The position numbers and the translations under genes are program-made. A DNA stretch of 64,000 nt from Ophiura sarsii (lineage: Eukaryota > Echinodermata > Ophiuroidea > Amphilepidida > Ophiuridae): assembly GCA_035610835.1 (NCBI GenBank), contig CM069441.1:102173606-102237605 (forward strand), written 5' to 3'. The notes under the pieces are model-generated. The model did not search any database. It saw nothing but the letters and a program-made list of their open reading frames with translations, and was not told where the DNA came from. Of the stretch, positions 11,030-22,414 are shown piece after piece (within the stretch, counting starts at the first letter, position 1; each line of letters opens with the position of its first letter).

Positions 11030-12414
11030 AAATCATCTCCAGTGCCAGCGCTAGCATCAACATTTGGAGAGGGGGAGACAAAAATCTGGTGGGTAGGGTG
11101 GGGCAGACAAAAAAATAGGGGAAAGATGCGCGTAAAGCATATGAATATGTTTGGCTTTTAATGTCAAAATTACTTTTTGATGTTTGAGGACTTGACTGGG
11201 GGGCATCCCCCCCCCCCCCCCCCCCAATGCATCAGATCAACATGTAGAAAGAATTTGTAAACAAATTCTGAAATGTTTCTTTTCAAATTAAGGTATCAGA
11301 AGAAAAGAGGATGCTCTCTAATAGGATTTAAATAACAATTAATGTTAACGATCGGCAATGTGATTTGAGCGATAATCATGCACCATTGTTATTCCTTCTG
11401 TATCTACTATTTCTATGTTTGAATCTAATACCCTTCGTGCAATCGCTATGCACTCTCCGCGCACACGCAGATAACGTTGAGCAAATGTATATTAAGAACC
11501 TACTAGTAACGCAGTACGACAAGGCGGGAGGGGAGGCATGCGAGGGACATAAGAATGTTTAGAGTTTATAATTGGAAGAAGTATAACTTCTTTCTGGCAT
11601 AGGCCTATATAAAATCCAATATTGATCGGAAATAAAGTGATAGCTTTTCAATAAAATATTGCTCAAAAGTACATACCAAATCGCACCAAATGGGTTCGAA
11701 AATTGAAGAAGAAAAAAATCCAATTCAGACTCCCCCGTTCGAGCTTTTAAACAATCTACTTAAATCAAGAAAATATCAGTATATATTGCTCAACTTCTTT
11801 CTTACATTGTTAAAAACAAAATATGAATTGGAAATGAAGATGTGGCTTCTCAATAAAATGTTGGTGCCCCCCCCCCCCCCCCCCGACTCCCCCCTGTTGG
11901 AGCTTTTAAACAATCTGTACCTAAATCAAGAAAATATCATATGCACAACTTCTTTCTTGCATTGATAAAAAAAAATGATTGGAAATGAAGAGGTGGCTTT
12001 TAGATAAAATGTTGGTTAAAAGTATACACCAGATCGTTCCAAATGAGTTCGAAAATTGAAGGGACCCCCCCCCCCCCCCTCAGACTCACCCCTGTTAGAG
12101 CTTTTAAACCATCTTAATTTAAATTAAGAATATATCAGTATAATATGCTCAACTTCTTTCGTGCATTGATAAAAACAAAATATTTATTGGAAATGAAGAG
12201 GTGGCTTTTCGATAAAATGTTGGTCAAAAAGTATACACCAGATCGCACCAAATGAGTTCGAAAATTGAAAAAGATTCTACTTCTGAGGGGCGCACATCCA
12301 CCCTCAGACTCCCTCCTGTCCGAGCATAGCTTGGAGGGCGGACCAGCACAATTTCATTTTTGAGCCCCCCCCCCCCCCCCCCCCCCCCCTAAAACTTGGC
12401 TGGATCCGCGCCTG
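11030..12414. mobile_element. hAT-like repeat region with C tracts and ~160-200-bp subrepeats
   Basis: The right end at 12414 reads, on the minus strand, CAGGCGCGGATCCAGCC, resembling hAT ends of the CAG-GGCGGATC type. From 11640 to 12290 several subrepeats share GAGTTCGAAAATTGAA, GAGCTTTTAAACAATCT, AAATCAAGAAAATATCA and GAAATGAAGAGGTGGC, separated by long C runs. The AGTCTGAGGG...GGATGTG block near 12290-12330 (minus) also occurs inside the hAT-type element at 31413-32306, linking the two. I found no matching 8-bp duplication, so the left boundary is unsure. Confidence 0.6.
11206..11225. repeat. Poly-C tract
   Basis: An uninterrupted run of about 20 C. Similar runs occur at about 11869-11884, 12066-12079 and 12365-12389. 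Their lengths in an assembly may be unreliable. Confidence 0.9.
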
Positions 12415-12429
12415 TTCTGGCTAATATAA

Positions 12430-12700
12430 TTTCCCGATAGGTACGTTTTGTCTCTTGGAATTGGCCAAATGAATAGCACTTATATTTTGCTGGTTTTTTC
12501 ATCTGTTTCCGTCACACTAAATGGAAGTTTGGTTTTCAATGCCTCTCCAAAAAAGTACAACCATTACTCAAATAAATTTACAATGAACTTTTAGCTGAGG
12601 CTTCAAGCTACAATTACGTATTATTTCATGAGACTGACTTATATAATAACAGTTATGAGGTAGGAGGTAGAACTTATTGAATGACCCGTGTAGATCTGTT
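12430..12700. other. No recognised feature
   Basis: AT-rich spacer with no repeat partner or coding signal found. Confidence 0.4.
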
Positions 12701-12705
12701 ATTGG

Positions 12706-13003
12706 ATATATCAGCACTGTTTTGTCAAAACCTTGTATCTCCATCCGGCCCTTCAGCATGTATGAAGTAATACTACCCATCCATAGCCTTTGAGCTGTCT
12801 GCTCTAAGCATGTTCAAGGACCAACAACGCATCTATTAAAACCTTGTATGCAATCTTGCCCCAGAAGATGTACAGCACTCTTGCCCCTGAACATGTATGA
12901 AGCAACACTTCCTATGCATAACCATTTGGCAGTCTTACTTTATACATGCTGAGGGGCCGGCAGAAAAAACATACAAGGTTTTGACAGAACTGTAACGATA
13001 TAA
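12706..13003. mobile_element. Fold-back MITE, copy A
   Basis: The outer arm ATATCAGCACTGTTTTGTC, then AAAACCTTGTAT and CCCTTCAGCATGTATGAAG, is inverted at the right as CATGCTGAGGGGCC, ATACAAGGTTTTGACAGAAC and CGATAT. AAAACCTTGTATG recurs internally, so the element can fold over much of its length. A second copy is at 18075-18338. No open frame was recognised. Confidence 0.8.
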
Positions 13004-13004
13004 A

Positions 13005-13655
13005 TCATGAGAAATACAAATGGATATCTCTTTTCCCAGTCTGCAGCTTGCCACCTTGCACAGGGCATCGAACTAACAGAGTTTCCATGGTGTTGTAAAA
13101 TATTCAGGATCTTGACCAGAAGTTTATCGACACTAAGGCGACGAGGAAAAGAAACCATGTTTTCTACGGGCATACGGACGGACCTCTCAGGATGGGTCTG
13201 TCAGTCGGGTGGTTTTTTTTTTTAAATTTTTTTAAATTTTTTTTTTAATTTTAAATTTTCCCCTTTGAAAATGACCTTAAAATCAAACAAATCTGTAAAC
13301 ATCTTTTTTTTAGCTAACTATTTTTGTTGTTGGTTGTTGGGTTGGTATTCATTTGCACATGAAAATTATTTTCACCGATTTCTAAAAAAATGAGTTGGTA
13401 GGGCCCGTAGAACAGGGTTTTGTGTCTTCATTGCCTAATCGAGTGATTTTCGCTTGGTTCTTAATTTAAGGCTTATCGCTTTATTTCAAGTTGAGCGCAA
13501 CATTCAGTATCATGACTATAGAGTTTACTGACATCGACATAAAGTGAGTGTTTTTCACTTACTTTACATCAAGTGAGTAATTTTCGCTTAGTTTTAAATT
13601 TCAGGTTTATCCTTATCATCAGGACAAGAAGAAATATGGAGCAGCATCAAATCTA
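13005..13655. other. Non-coding; T/A-rich low-complexity run at 13210-13260
   Basis: Poly-T and TTTAAATTT iterations, otherwise unremarkable. The ~70-codon frames on both strands near 12940-13225 overlap each other and the preceding MITE. Confidence 0.45.
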
Positions 13656-13661
13656 TTTTAA

Positions 13662-13901
13662 CACTTTCCACGCGGCAGGCAGCTACAGACGACATTCCAA
13701 AATTGCACAAAATATTTCAAAAATGTCAAAATTCTTAAATGTCATTACCATTTTTGGAATCACCATGAGAAACGCATTGAAATTAGTACAAACATGCCTA
13801 GTATTGGTCCAGTAATCCGTGAGATAGACCCTGAAAGTTGGGAAAGGTTTCTGAAAATTCTTGTTTTGTATATGGTAAAACTTACAGCCGCGTGGAAAGT
13901 G
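13662..13901. mobile_element. TTAA-flanked MITE family 2, copy A (240 bp)
   Basis: The ends are CACTTTCCACGCGG and CCGCGTGGAAAGTG with TTAA at 13658-13661 and 13902-13905. The interior (CATTACCATTTTTGGAATCA, AGTACAAACATGCC) is shared with copies at about 16285-16478 and 19411-19659. It is non-coding and piggyBac-type by target duplication. Confidence 0.92.
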
Positions 13902-13909
13902 TTAAAGGA

Positions 13910-15890
13910 GCTATATGAATTACATGTGTTCAAAAAAGTCAAAATTACACACACAAATTCAACGCCAACATTTCCAGATTTAGGACATAGCGTGAGCTTG
14001 AAAATGCAAAACTACCTGTTGTCTGCTTACTAAAAATACACTTTGCCGGTGTCCGTTCTGCACTTTTCTCTTTCCAACCGTACTCTCTTTCTGCAATACA
14101 ATAGCTTGTAGCTATATCAATGTATGTATTCCTGATGGTCTGTGACATGTCTATCGGGGCTCCGCTCTGTTGCCTCACATTTTCAGCGTTTGTGTCTTCG
14201 CTCAGAGCGTTGATCACTCCACCTTTTATGTTCCTTCACAATCAGGACTTTCTAGAAGAAAAAAAAAGAAAAAAATCACTTTCTGTCTTAAGTTGACTTG
14301 AAGTGTAGGACTGTGTGTGCGTAACACTAACAGTTCCTAAAATTATGTTGCATGGGGGTGTAGGGAGGGGGGGGGGGGTGTGGGTGCAAAAATCACGTCA
14401 TTAGGAAGGGTTTTCTTTTTTAATTGTCAAACTTGACAATTGATTTTGAACAACTGTTTTACGTAAACGTTCATGCAGTACATTGAATATCACAATTAGC
14501 ATGTGTCTATGGGAACCACAGCTCATTAATCATATTTCAAAAAACTGATATTTGTTCCCGTAAATATTTACTTATCCGGGTTTCTTCTCATCTGAAAATA
14601 GCTGCATCCCCCCGGAAGTCTACAAGTCTCAGAAGAGACATGATGGACGCAATTTTATTGACTATTGTGACAATGAAACTCGGTTTTCTGACAAGGCCGA
14701 ACTGAAACATCCTTCCTATTTCCTGTGACAGTTTGGCTAGTAGCACCACTCAGCCCATCGTTGTAAAACATTATTGATCGGAAAACTGTTTGGCAAAAAC
14801 ATCAAAACCAAGACGCCTACGGGTGAAAGGAAACTACAACTTCCGTTCGGTTTCTTGGGAACTAAAATGAATCTATATTAATTTGACAAAAATGACAGTA
14901 ATCGTAAGGATAACAATTGTGTTCATATGTTGGTCTAACCAGAAAAAACATCAACATTGTTATATAATTACAGACTGCCACGGGCATCTTTCTCATCTTG
15001 AACCTGCACATAATCTTCTAAATTGTTAAGAATGTTGTAAAGAGAGGCCAATGTCCTTGATTAAAACAAGGGGAGGGGGGCTCAGATATATTTTTGGTAG
15101 GGACGTGCCACCAGCAAAATGAAAATTGACCCAAACAATTTTCGCCGGAAAATGGATCCATATATTTGCTACAATTTCTGTGAAGAACAGCACATTTAAG
15201 AATTTTAGACCCATCAATTTACAAAAAATTGCTATGAAAAGTGGTCATCGTTTGTCAGACGGATGAAAACGGGAACCCTATTTGGTGGCACATCCACGTA
15301 ACATCATATCCACTAAGTACCCCGCCCCCCGGATTCAAACAGTCTTGATCCAATTCCTCCAACTTAAAGTACAATATGTTAGTGTTTTCAATCATTCATT
15401 GAATTACTTTGTCTGCATTGACTAATAACAAATTCATTGCTTTTGTCTACTGTGATTCATCTTAAATTCATTCCCGCTATCAACAGATTAGTCAACACAT
15501 GCACAAATTACTAATAATAATTACATACAAACACCACATCCGAAGATGAGAAGGGTTACGCATCACATACCAACTTATAGAGGATTGTGTAGGCGATTCA
15601 ATAGGGAACTTGAATGTAATTAAATAACAGCGATGATAAACAGAGTACAAACTTTATTTTATATATTTGATAATAATTAGTCTTTCAATAAAACAAGTTT
15701 CTGCTGCAACTAATCATTAAAATTTAAAATATATAACATTTGATTAGATACAGTTAAATAGTAGATTTGGCAAAAAGTGCTCAATGGTGTTTTAGACCAG
15801 AGCGAGTATAATATGCAACTATTTAGTAATGAAATGCCTTAGGGGTTGACTCATTATTTTGTATAAAATGTGATTAGTATTACCAAGAAG
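13910..15890. other. Unassigned AT-rich DNA; G-tract at 14367-14378
   Basis: Apart from a G run, a G-rich patch near 15070 and short A-rich stretches, I see nothing with a second copy and nothing protein-like. The minus-strand 90-codon frame at 13945-14217 has no recognisable motif. Confidence 0.4.
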
Positions 15891-15934
15891 TGTTAGTAAT
15901 GTGCATAAACTAGTGCTGTTATCGAGATCTTTTT

Positions 15935-15985
15935 TCATGTCGACATGTTGCTATTTTAGAATCTCAATATCGACATGATGTCGAC
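15935..15985. repeat. Clustered ATGTCGACAT palindromes
   Basis: CATGTCGACATG and GATGTCGACATA lie ~40 bp apart with ATATCGACATGATG between. The symmetry could be part of an old inverted-repeat element. There is no further support. Confidence 0.4.
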
Positions 15986-16284
15986 ATATTATGATCAAAA
16001 TACCAAGCCGATTGTCCCCGCAATCCATGTCCGCGATAGTATAGAATATTACCGCGGATCGAAAATATCGCCAAGTCAATATGCGAAGTGGTGAGGGGGG
16101 AACTAGCGTAGGCCTAATTACTTTTAACGATTTGATATCGTTGGATATTGGGGTTTTTCACAACTCTTGCCGATTGTCATTTATAAAAATCACTTTGCCG
16201 ATTATTTTTTTCTCAAATCATTACGGACAATTTAATGTCAATTATATCGACATCCCAAAGTAAATTAAGCAGTTAAGCAGGCGA

Positions 16285-16478
16285 TGTTTTCCAAAATGTC
16301 AAAAATTTTAAATTTCATTACCATATTTGGATTCACCATTAAAAATGCATTAAAATAAGTACAAACATGCCCATAGTAATGGTTCAGAAATCCTTGAGAT
16401 AGACTTTGAAAGTTGGGGACAGTTTCTGAAAAATATGTTTTGTATAATATGGTAAAACTAATAGCCGTGTGGAAAGTG
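16285..16478. mobile_element. TTAA-flanked MITE family 2, copy B (5'-truncated)
   Basis: The body from CCAAAATGTCAAAA onward matches copy A. The right end GCCGTGTGGAAAGTG is followed by TTAA at 16479-16482. The left terminus is missing or eroded. Confidence 0.82.
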
Positions 16479-16484
16479 TTAACT

Positions 16485-18070
16485 GAGGTAAGTTGACATG
16501 CGGAAACATAATTTCCTGCCTATTTTAACCATTAGATCATATCATGGGTAAATTAATACAGTAAATGACTTCAATCAAAACAAGTTTCTTCTTTCATTCC
16601 GCAGTTTTAATTTGAATGACGCACAACTTATTCCAGTCATCGTAGGTGCTTGCGAAACTTTGGATCCACTGGTTGTTGTTTTTCGTCAGAATTTTTTTTG
16701 CATTTTGGTTAATTTTGACACTATAGAATTGACAATGTGTGAAATGTACCATGTAGCATAGTGAAAACTGGGTAAGCACAAAATTAACCAGTCGTGTAAT
16801 GTCTCTTTTCTTCTAAATGTCAATTATGAGTGCGAAAATACATGAACAAACCAAGTTATATACTTCAGTGTTTATGAATACACTCAAACCCACTTAGGAT
16901 ACAGTACAAACAGTGGGATGCTATCGATATAGTAAACTTCATTTATTAATAAGATCTTCCTCCATTTTTTCATCTCAATTAAGATAAAGTAGTCATGAGT
17001 ATATGGTAAATGTTGGATTTCAAACTAATTTCCCTCGATGGCAAACACTGTATTGTCATATAGACTAGACGCCGAGTCAATTTCTTTGAAAAATGTTCAA
17101 AAGGAAACTGTTTTATAGCACTATACGTCCATTTTTGTGCTCACTTTTTGTTTAAATATGACTTTTTACAACGCTAGTCTTTGATTTTAAATACCTACAT
17201 AGTGTAGATTTTTCTTAAGATTTTTCTTAATTTAACACAAAATTGAAGTGTTTCTATTTAGATGATTTGTAAAGTAAAGTAGCACATGCATTTTGACTCA
17301 AGAGAGACGTTCAAATGTGAATTTTTTAATCAGTTTCTTATAACTAGAGTGACTATATCAACCAGTATAATGGAGATTTAGACACTAGATTCTAATTGTA
17401 GGAAGTGGCCTGGGGGCGGGGCCACTCAGATATAAAGTTCTAATCAAAGACGGTTTTGTTCTAAGCATTGGTGTAAATGAAAATGAGGATAAAGGGTGAG
17501 GTGTTTTACTGCTATCAAATTCACAATTTCAGAGAATATGGGAGGGTGTATTTCTTAACAACTCGTATCCGAGCAAAGATTCAGTCCCGTAAATGGTGTT
17601 AAAATTGCCTTAAAGGCAAATGAATTGTGAAAACTAAGTAAAATTGCTCAAACAAATTTGAGTATTCAATTGAATCAATCTAAAAAGTATTGGAACAGTG
17701 TATTTTAAGTTGGATTGATTCCTACTTTTTTAGAGACTAATTTTATAAAGTTACTCCTTAAAAATCGTCTGTGATTTCACCGAATCGCACATTTTTCGTA
17801 AACAAATATTGAAAGTTTTTTATTTTATCATCTCATGATCATTGTTGGCTGAGATGATTGCTAAAATGCCATACGATATAACTCATTACTAAATTCCTAT
17901 ATGAACAATATCCTTGAATTAAAGTAAATAGAAAAAATAAATAAAAATGCTTCCTAATGAAAAATTACAATATGTTTTCTGTAAAGTTGGTCCATTGGAG
18001 AGCAATCTGGGAGGTTCTTTTGTCCTAATGGTGTCTTACATAAATAATTGAACGATAAAACTATGGGATT
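16485..18070. other. Unassigned AT-rich DNA
   Basis: Only small direct repeats were seen (GATTTTTCTTAA doubled near 17210-17230). No RNA gene or coding signal was recognised. Confidence 0.4.
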
Positions 18071-18074
18071 TTAC

Positions 18075-18338
18075 ATATCGGCGCTGTTCTATCAAAATCT
18101 TGTATGGTTTTCTGGCCCTTCAGCATGTATAAAGTAAAACTGCCCAACGGTTATGCTTAGGAAGTGTTGTTTAATACATGTTCAAGAGCAAGAGCGCATA
18201 AAAAGGTTTTGATATAATGTTTTTTGGCCCTTGAACATGTTTAGAGCAGACTGCCCAAAGATTATACATATGATGTAATACTCTATACATGCTGAAGGGC
18301 CAGATGGTGATACAAGGTTTTGACAGAACAGCGATGAT
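18075..18338. mobile_element. Fold-back MITE, copy B
   Basis: The left ATATCGGCGCTGTTCTATC and right GACAGAACAGCGATGAT are inverted. The interior repeats CCCTTCAGCATGTAT and its inverse CATGCTGAAGGGCC, as in copy A at 12706-13003. The outermost GCGCTGTTCT motif is also shared with the element at 35759-36263. Confidence 0.8.
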
Positions 18339-18339
18339 C

Positions 18340-18843
18340 TAGGAGGGCTCTTCCTACCTTGAAATATTGGTGTCCCTCCTCAGGAAAAGCCATCCTTGAA
18401 ATACACATATACATCATTAAAGATTATTTCTATCAAAATGTTGTCATCAAGATTTGATCTGCAAATGTATCATATGCCTATCCCCCGAGCGCTAAAGAGA
18501 TTGATTGAGATGGGATTTTATTATGTATCCCGTCTATGCACACTGTGTGTATAATAGAAAACTTAACAACTGTGATAGGTACATTTACCAATGTCTCGGA
18601 ACGCCTTGGGACGAATAACCTTGGGATGATCCACATCTATTGGAATGGAATATCGCCAGGATATCAACATGACTGCATTTGACAAGACGTAAAAGATAGA
18701 ATTAAGATAAAATATTGATACAAATTCAAAGTGAATATTTGCAATGTGTATATTAGGATAGATATATCATGTTGTCTGACAATCTATTTTGAACGATATT
18801 GGGGTGTATGACACGAAGTAGGATGGTTTGGTGAAAACATGGT
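18340..18843. other. No recognised feature
   Basis: AT-rich spacer with no repeat partner or coding signal. Confidence 0.4.
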
Positions 18844-18848
18844 TTTAA

Positions 18849-19200
18849 AGGAGGGGTCCCGCAAGCGCAACATTGTGCAATATATGTTAGAAAAATAACT
18901 TTAGAGCCCAACTCTCTCACATGCAGTTTTTGAAACTCGCGGCAATTGAAAGTCCCGGTGTTGATGAAGTCATAGTTATACAATACACATGCGCAAATTT
19001 GAGCACTGATACTCATGACGTCATCGACACCGGGACTTTCGATCGCTGCAAATTTTAAAAATTGCATGTTGAGAGATGGCAGTTTTTATTCGTTTTTGTG
19101 ACAAGTATGATGTTTTGTTCTATATAATTATGCAATTTTGGCTCAATATTTTTTTCTTCTAACAAATAATGCTCAATGTTGTGCTTGCGGGACACCTCCT
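18849..19200. mobile_element. TTAA-flanked MITE family 3 (352 bp)
   Basis: The ends are AGGAGGGGTCCCGCAAGCGC and the inverse GCTTGCGGGACACCTCCT, flanked by TTAA at 18845-18848 and 19201-19204. A second inner palindrome (AGTCCCGGTGT ... ACACCGGGACT) brackets 18950-19040. One copy in the window. A 104-codon minus-strand frame spans the palindrome and is not recognised. Confidence 0.88.
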
Positions 19201-19410
19201 TTAATGTGCATGGGAATGTGCATTATTGGGGGAGGGGGTAGGTGCTGATTTATTCTTTTGGATTAGGTAGGGGTGTGAAGTTCTGCTTTCAAAAGTATGG
19301 CGGAGCTTAAGAATCTTCTTCCTTGGTCAAAATGTTCACTCTTTACTAGCTTAAATCAGATTTATCAAAAAAGCTTTGTGAAAAAAACCCCCACTGTTGT
19401 CTTACTTTAA

Positions 19411-19659
19411 CACTTTCCACAAGGCTATTAGGTTACCATATACAAAACAGATTTTTCAGAAACCTTTCCCAATTTTCAAAGTCTATCCCATGGATTACTG
19501 AACCCATACTGGGCATGTTTGTACTTATGTCAATGCATTTCTCATGATGATTCCAAATATGGTAACGAAATTCAATAATTTTGACATTTTTGAAACATTT
19601 TTGAAACATTTTGTGACATTTTGGAATGTCGTCTGCAGCCGCCTGACGCATGGAAAGTG
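19411..19659. mobile_element. TTAA-flanked MITE family 2, copy C (inverted, 249 bp)
   Basis: CACTTTCCACAAGGC and GCATGGAAAGTG mark the ends, with TTAA at 19407-19410 and 19660-19663. The interior matches copy A in reverse complement. Confidence 0.9.
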
Positions 19660-19664
19660 TTAAC

Positions 19665-20255
19665 ACAGAGCAATACCGTAGTTGACAAATGACTGGCATA
19701 ATGATCGACTTTTGCCGTTGCTTTATATGGACCACAATTACCTGGAATTGTGGAGTAATAGTAGTCAGGCACTGCGGTAACTTATATTCCTATAATTCTG
19801 TAAAAACATCCATTTTTCTGTGTCTTCTAGTGTTGCATTTCATGTACTGCATGTATATATGTCGATGAACTAAACGCACTCTGCAATTAGAACATTAGTG
19901 TTTTATTCTCTGAGCCATTACATTCCTAGGAGAATTGGGCAATCTTGGGGATATAGCTAGCATCCACATGCCATAATTACGCCAATGAGGTTTTTTTGTT
20001 TGTTGTAAAAAGCCCAACCGATCTTTTTTATTTTCACAATTTGGAGAGAGAAAATATTTTGCGTTCCAAAATTAGAATTTGGAATTTGATTTCATTCATC
20101 TACTTGTACGCAGCTTCAATAGATGACTGTTTTGGATGATTCCGTAGAGATATGCTCAATTATTAATTGCAACCGGTTTAGAGATTTACAGGAAAGCAGC
20201 AAATCTGCCCTCCATCCTACTTAAAAATGAATTTAAGAAGTGGAAATCAGGTAGA
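19665..20255. other. No recognised feature
   Basis: AT-rich DNA without a repeat partner or coding signal in the window. Confidence 0.4.
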
Positions 20256-20263
20256 TGATTGTA

Positions 20264-20661
20264 CACTCTTAGTAAAAAGGGTTCCAAATAGAATCTAAAA
20301 GGATCCTGTATGTGCAACCTTTATAGGGTCTAGGAATTAACCAAAATGGTTACTGTTAAAGTGGTTATTTTTGCGCGATTAATTTTTCACGCTTTGTCGA
20401 TTTTGAACTGTTTTGCTTGTTTTTAAATTCACGATTTGTATAGCTTCATCACGTAGACCTATACGCAAAAGAAATATATTCACATATTATTACTTTCATG
20501 GTAGCTGCGTCGAGCGCAAAAAGCGCAAAAATAGATGTAGCACGAACATTTCCACTTTTACCGCAACCTAAATTGGTTCTAGCAAGACTCCTTTTTTCCA
20601 GAACCTTTACATTGAAGGTTCTACATAACAGGACAACCAAGAACCCTTTTGTCTAAGAGTG
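20264..20661. mobile_element. MITE with CACTCTTAG ends and AAGGGTTC subrepeats
   Basis: CACTCTTAGTAAAAAGGG at the left is inverted at the right (CCCTTTTGTCTAAGAGTG). Variants of AGGGTTCT/AGAACC recur inside. This arrangement is known from widespread animal DNA transposons with GGGTTCTT-type ends. The exact family is not assigned and the target duplication is unclear. Confidence 0.75.
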
Positions 20662-20819
20662 CAATAACAGAAATTATTATTATTAGGCCAAATTTTGTTT
20701 TTGTTTGATTGTCCTCGTCCGCCCGACCCTCTAAATCATCCGACTCAATTTTTTTTCTTTTTTTCTTTTTTGAAAATTAAAAATTAAAAATTAAAAAAAT
20801 TAAATCAATTTTTGTTTAA

Positions 20820-21163
20820 AGGTATAGATGTTCCGATTTTCAACTTGAAGTTTTCTATTCTACATGAAAGGTCATCCTTAAAAACGTCGTGTCCCAACAT
20901 AGATGCATAGCTATTATGTTTCTTATTTTAGACGCACAAGATGCTGTGAACTGTACCCATTGAGTAGTACACAAACTATATCGGTGGTAACCACCATTCG
21001 CAGTAATTCAACACTATTTCGTCGATTTCTCTGTCATTATAACGAATTAGGCCGTCAAATTTCAGTTTGATGATGAGAAAAATACGAGCTTTCATATGAT
21101 ATGAAAATCTCCGTATGTTTGAAATAATTCTGTGTTACAAAAATGTGATCGGGTCATCTACCT
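20820..21163. mobile_element. TTAA-flanked MITE family 1, copy B (344 bp)
   Basis: It is flanked by TTAA at 20816-20819 and 21164-21167 and matches the 8037-8392 copy in the same orientation, for example TTCAACTTGAAGTTTTC, GAGTAGTACACAAAC and AATACGAGCTTTCATATG. The left end is changed to AGGTATAGATGTTCC, a short deletion in the GATGACCCGATCACATTCC stretch. The right end is intact. Confidence 0.9.
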
Positions 21164-21169
21164 TTAAGT

Positions 21170-21870
21170 GTTGAGAAAATAAAAATACTCATCAAAATAT
21201 TACATATTTTGTTCCTCCATTTTGGTTACCACAACAAGTACATCTCATTTTACTTTTGGTACCTGAAAAAGGGGCAAGAGAGAAAAAGAAGAAAAAAAAC
21301 CCTTTTCCCGACCGACCTACCCAACTTTTAAAAGTGATCTATGGACAATCAAACAATTTTTTTTTTGCCTTAGCTTGATACAACATACAAGGTATTATTG
21401 TTTTATGCCCAAGCAGGTAGGTGATCAAATGCGTAGGTGTCGCGACACTCATATACCCAGTAAAGTGAGCATCTTTGTAATAGCTTTTTCACAGATCTCT
21501 GTGGAGAAAAAGGGGCTTCGCTCAAAATGGTCTCGTTAAAGCCTGTTCTCTGCGAACAATAGATAAAAAACAAGGGAAAGTGATTAAAATTTCATGATAC
21601 ATGGGAAATGATAGTTCCATTATGCATGAACACGTTTCAGTGCAGACTATACGCTTTATTTGGTTATTTGACATCACCTTTTGTAACTTGGTATTAGAAT
21701 TGTATGACTATAAGGCTTGTACATGTAGGCCTGTGTCGTCAAGTTTCAGAAGGATATTTGAAAGATTTGGATTCGATTTCTTTAGAAAATAAAATGGTCT
21801 GTTTGAAATTAGCAAACAATATTAATAAACTGGTTGCAGAAATAAGCTTCTGAAATTTGACAACTGGTGC
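21170..21870. other. No recognised feature
   Basis: Short A/T-rich runs only. The 63-codon plus-strand frame near 21601 has no support. Confidence 0.4.
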
Positions 21871-21874
21871 ATTT

Positions 21875-22409
21875 ATGCACTTATCAATTGCATCCCCTGC
21901 CCCGGGATAGCGGGGATTAGGGCCAGGACGTACAAATTGCCCATGTGACGTCCCGGGTACAACCGTGTACGGTCCCCGCAGGGCCGGGCACCATTTTTTG
22001 TACGTCCCCGCTACAGTTCCGGCCCCCCTTGGCCGGGACAAAGTGTACAGTCCCGGCCACCCATTTCCCAGGACAAAGTATTCACCCGGCTACAGTCCCA
22101 AGGTCGCTTATTTCTTTCTGCAACCATAACAGAATGCATTTCTATATGTGTTCCCTATGTGTTATTAGGCTTATTTCGTCAAGCGCGTCGCATCTCTAGC
22201 TTATTTACAGCAAGCGCCCGGGTGTACACTTTGTGTACCTTAGCGTACGTCCCCGCTACAAGCCCCGGCTAGCGGGGGCACTATTTGTACGTCCGCGTAC
22301 ACTCCCCCGCATAGCCGGGCATCTTTTTTGTACACTCGTGTACGGTCCCCGCATGGCTCTCGCCATGCCCCGGGTACCCGGGGGCCGGGCTTGCAATTGA
22401 TAAGTGCAT
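21875..22409. mobile_element. GC-rich, GTAC-rich inverted-repeat element
   Basis: The left ATGCACTTATCAATTGCA and its exact inverse at the right (ending 22409) bound a segment strikingly richer in G+C than its surroundings. It is filled with variants of TGTACGTCCCCGC, GTGTACGGTCCCCGC and CCCGGGTAC, many of them self-complementary around GTAC or CCCGGG. Overlapping frames of 75-100 codons on both strands reflect this composition and are not called. The base composition says it came from elsewhere or is under a different constraint. Confidence 0.75.
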
Positions 22410-22414
22410 TATCA

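Noticed and set aside
11030..12414. A complete hAT element from 11040 to 12414
   Set aside because: CAGTGCCAGCGCTAGC at 11040 could be a left end, but the 8-mers outside the two ends (ATCATCTC, TTCTGGCT) do not match.
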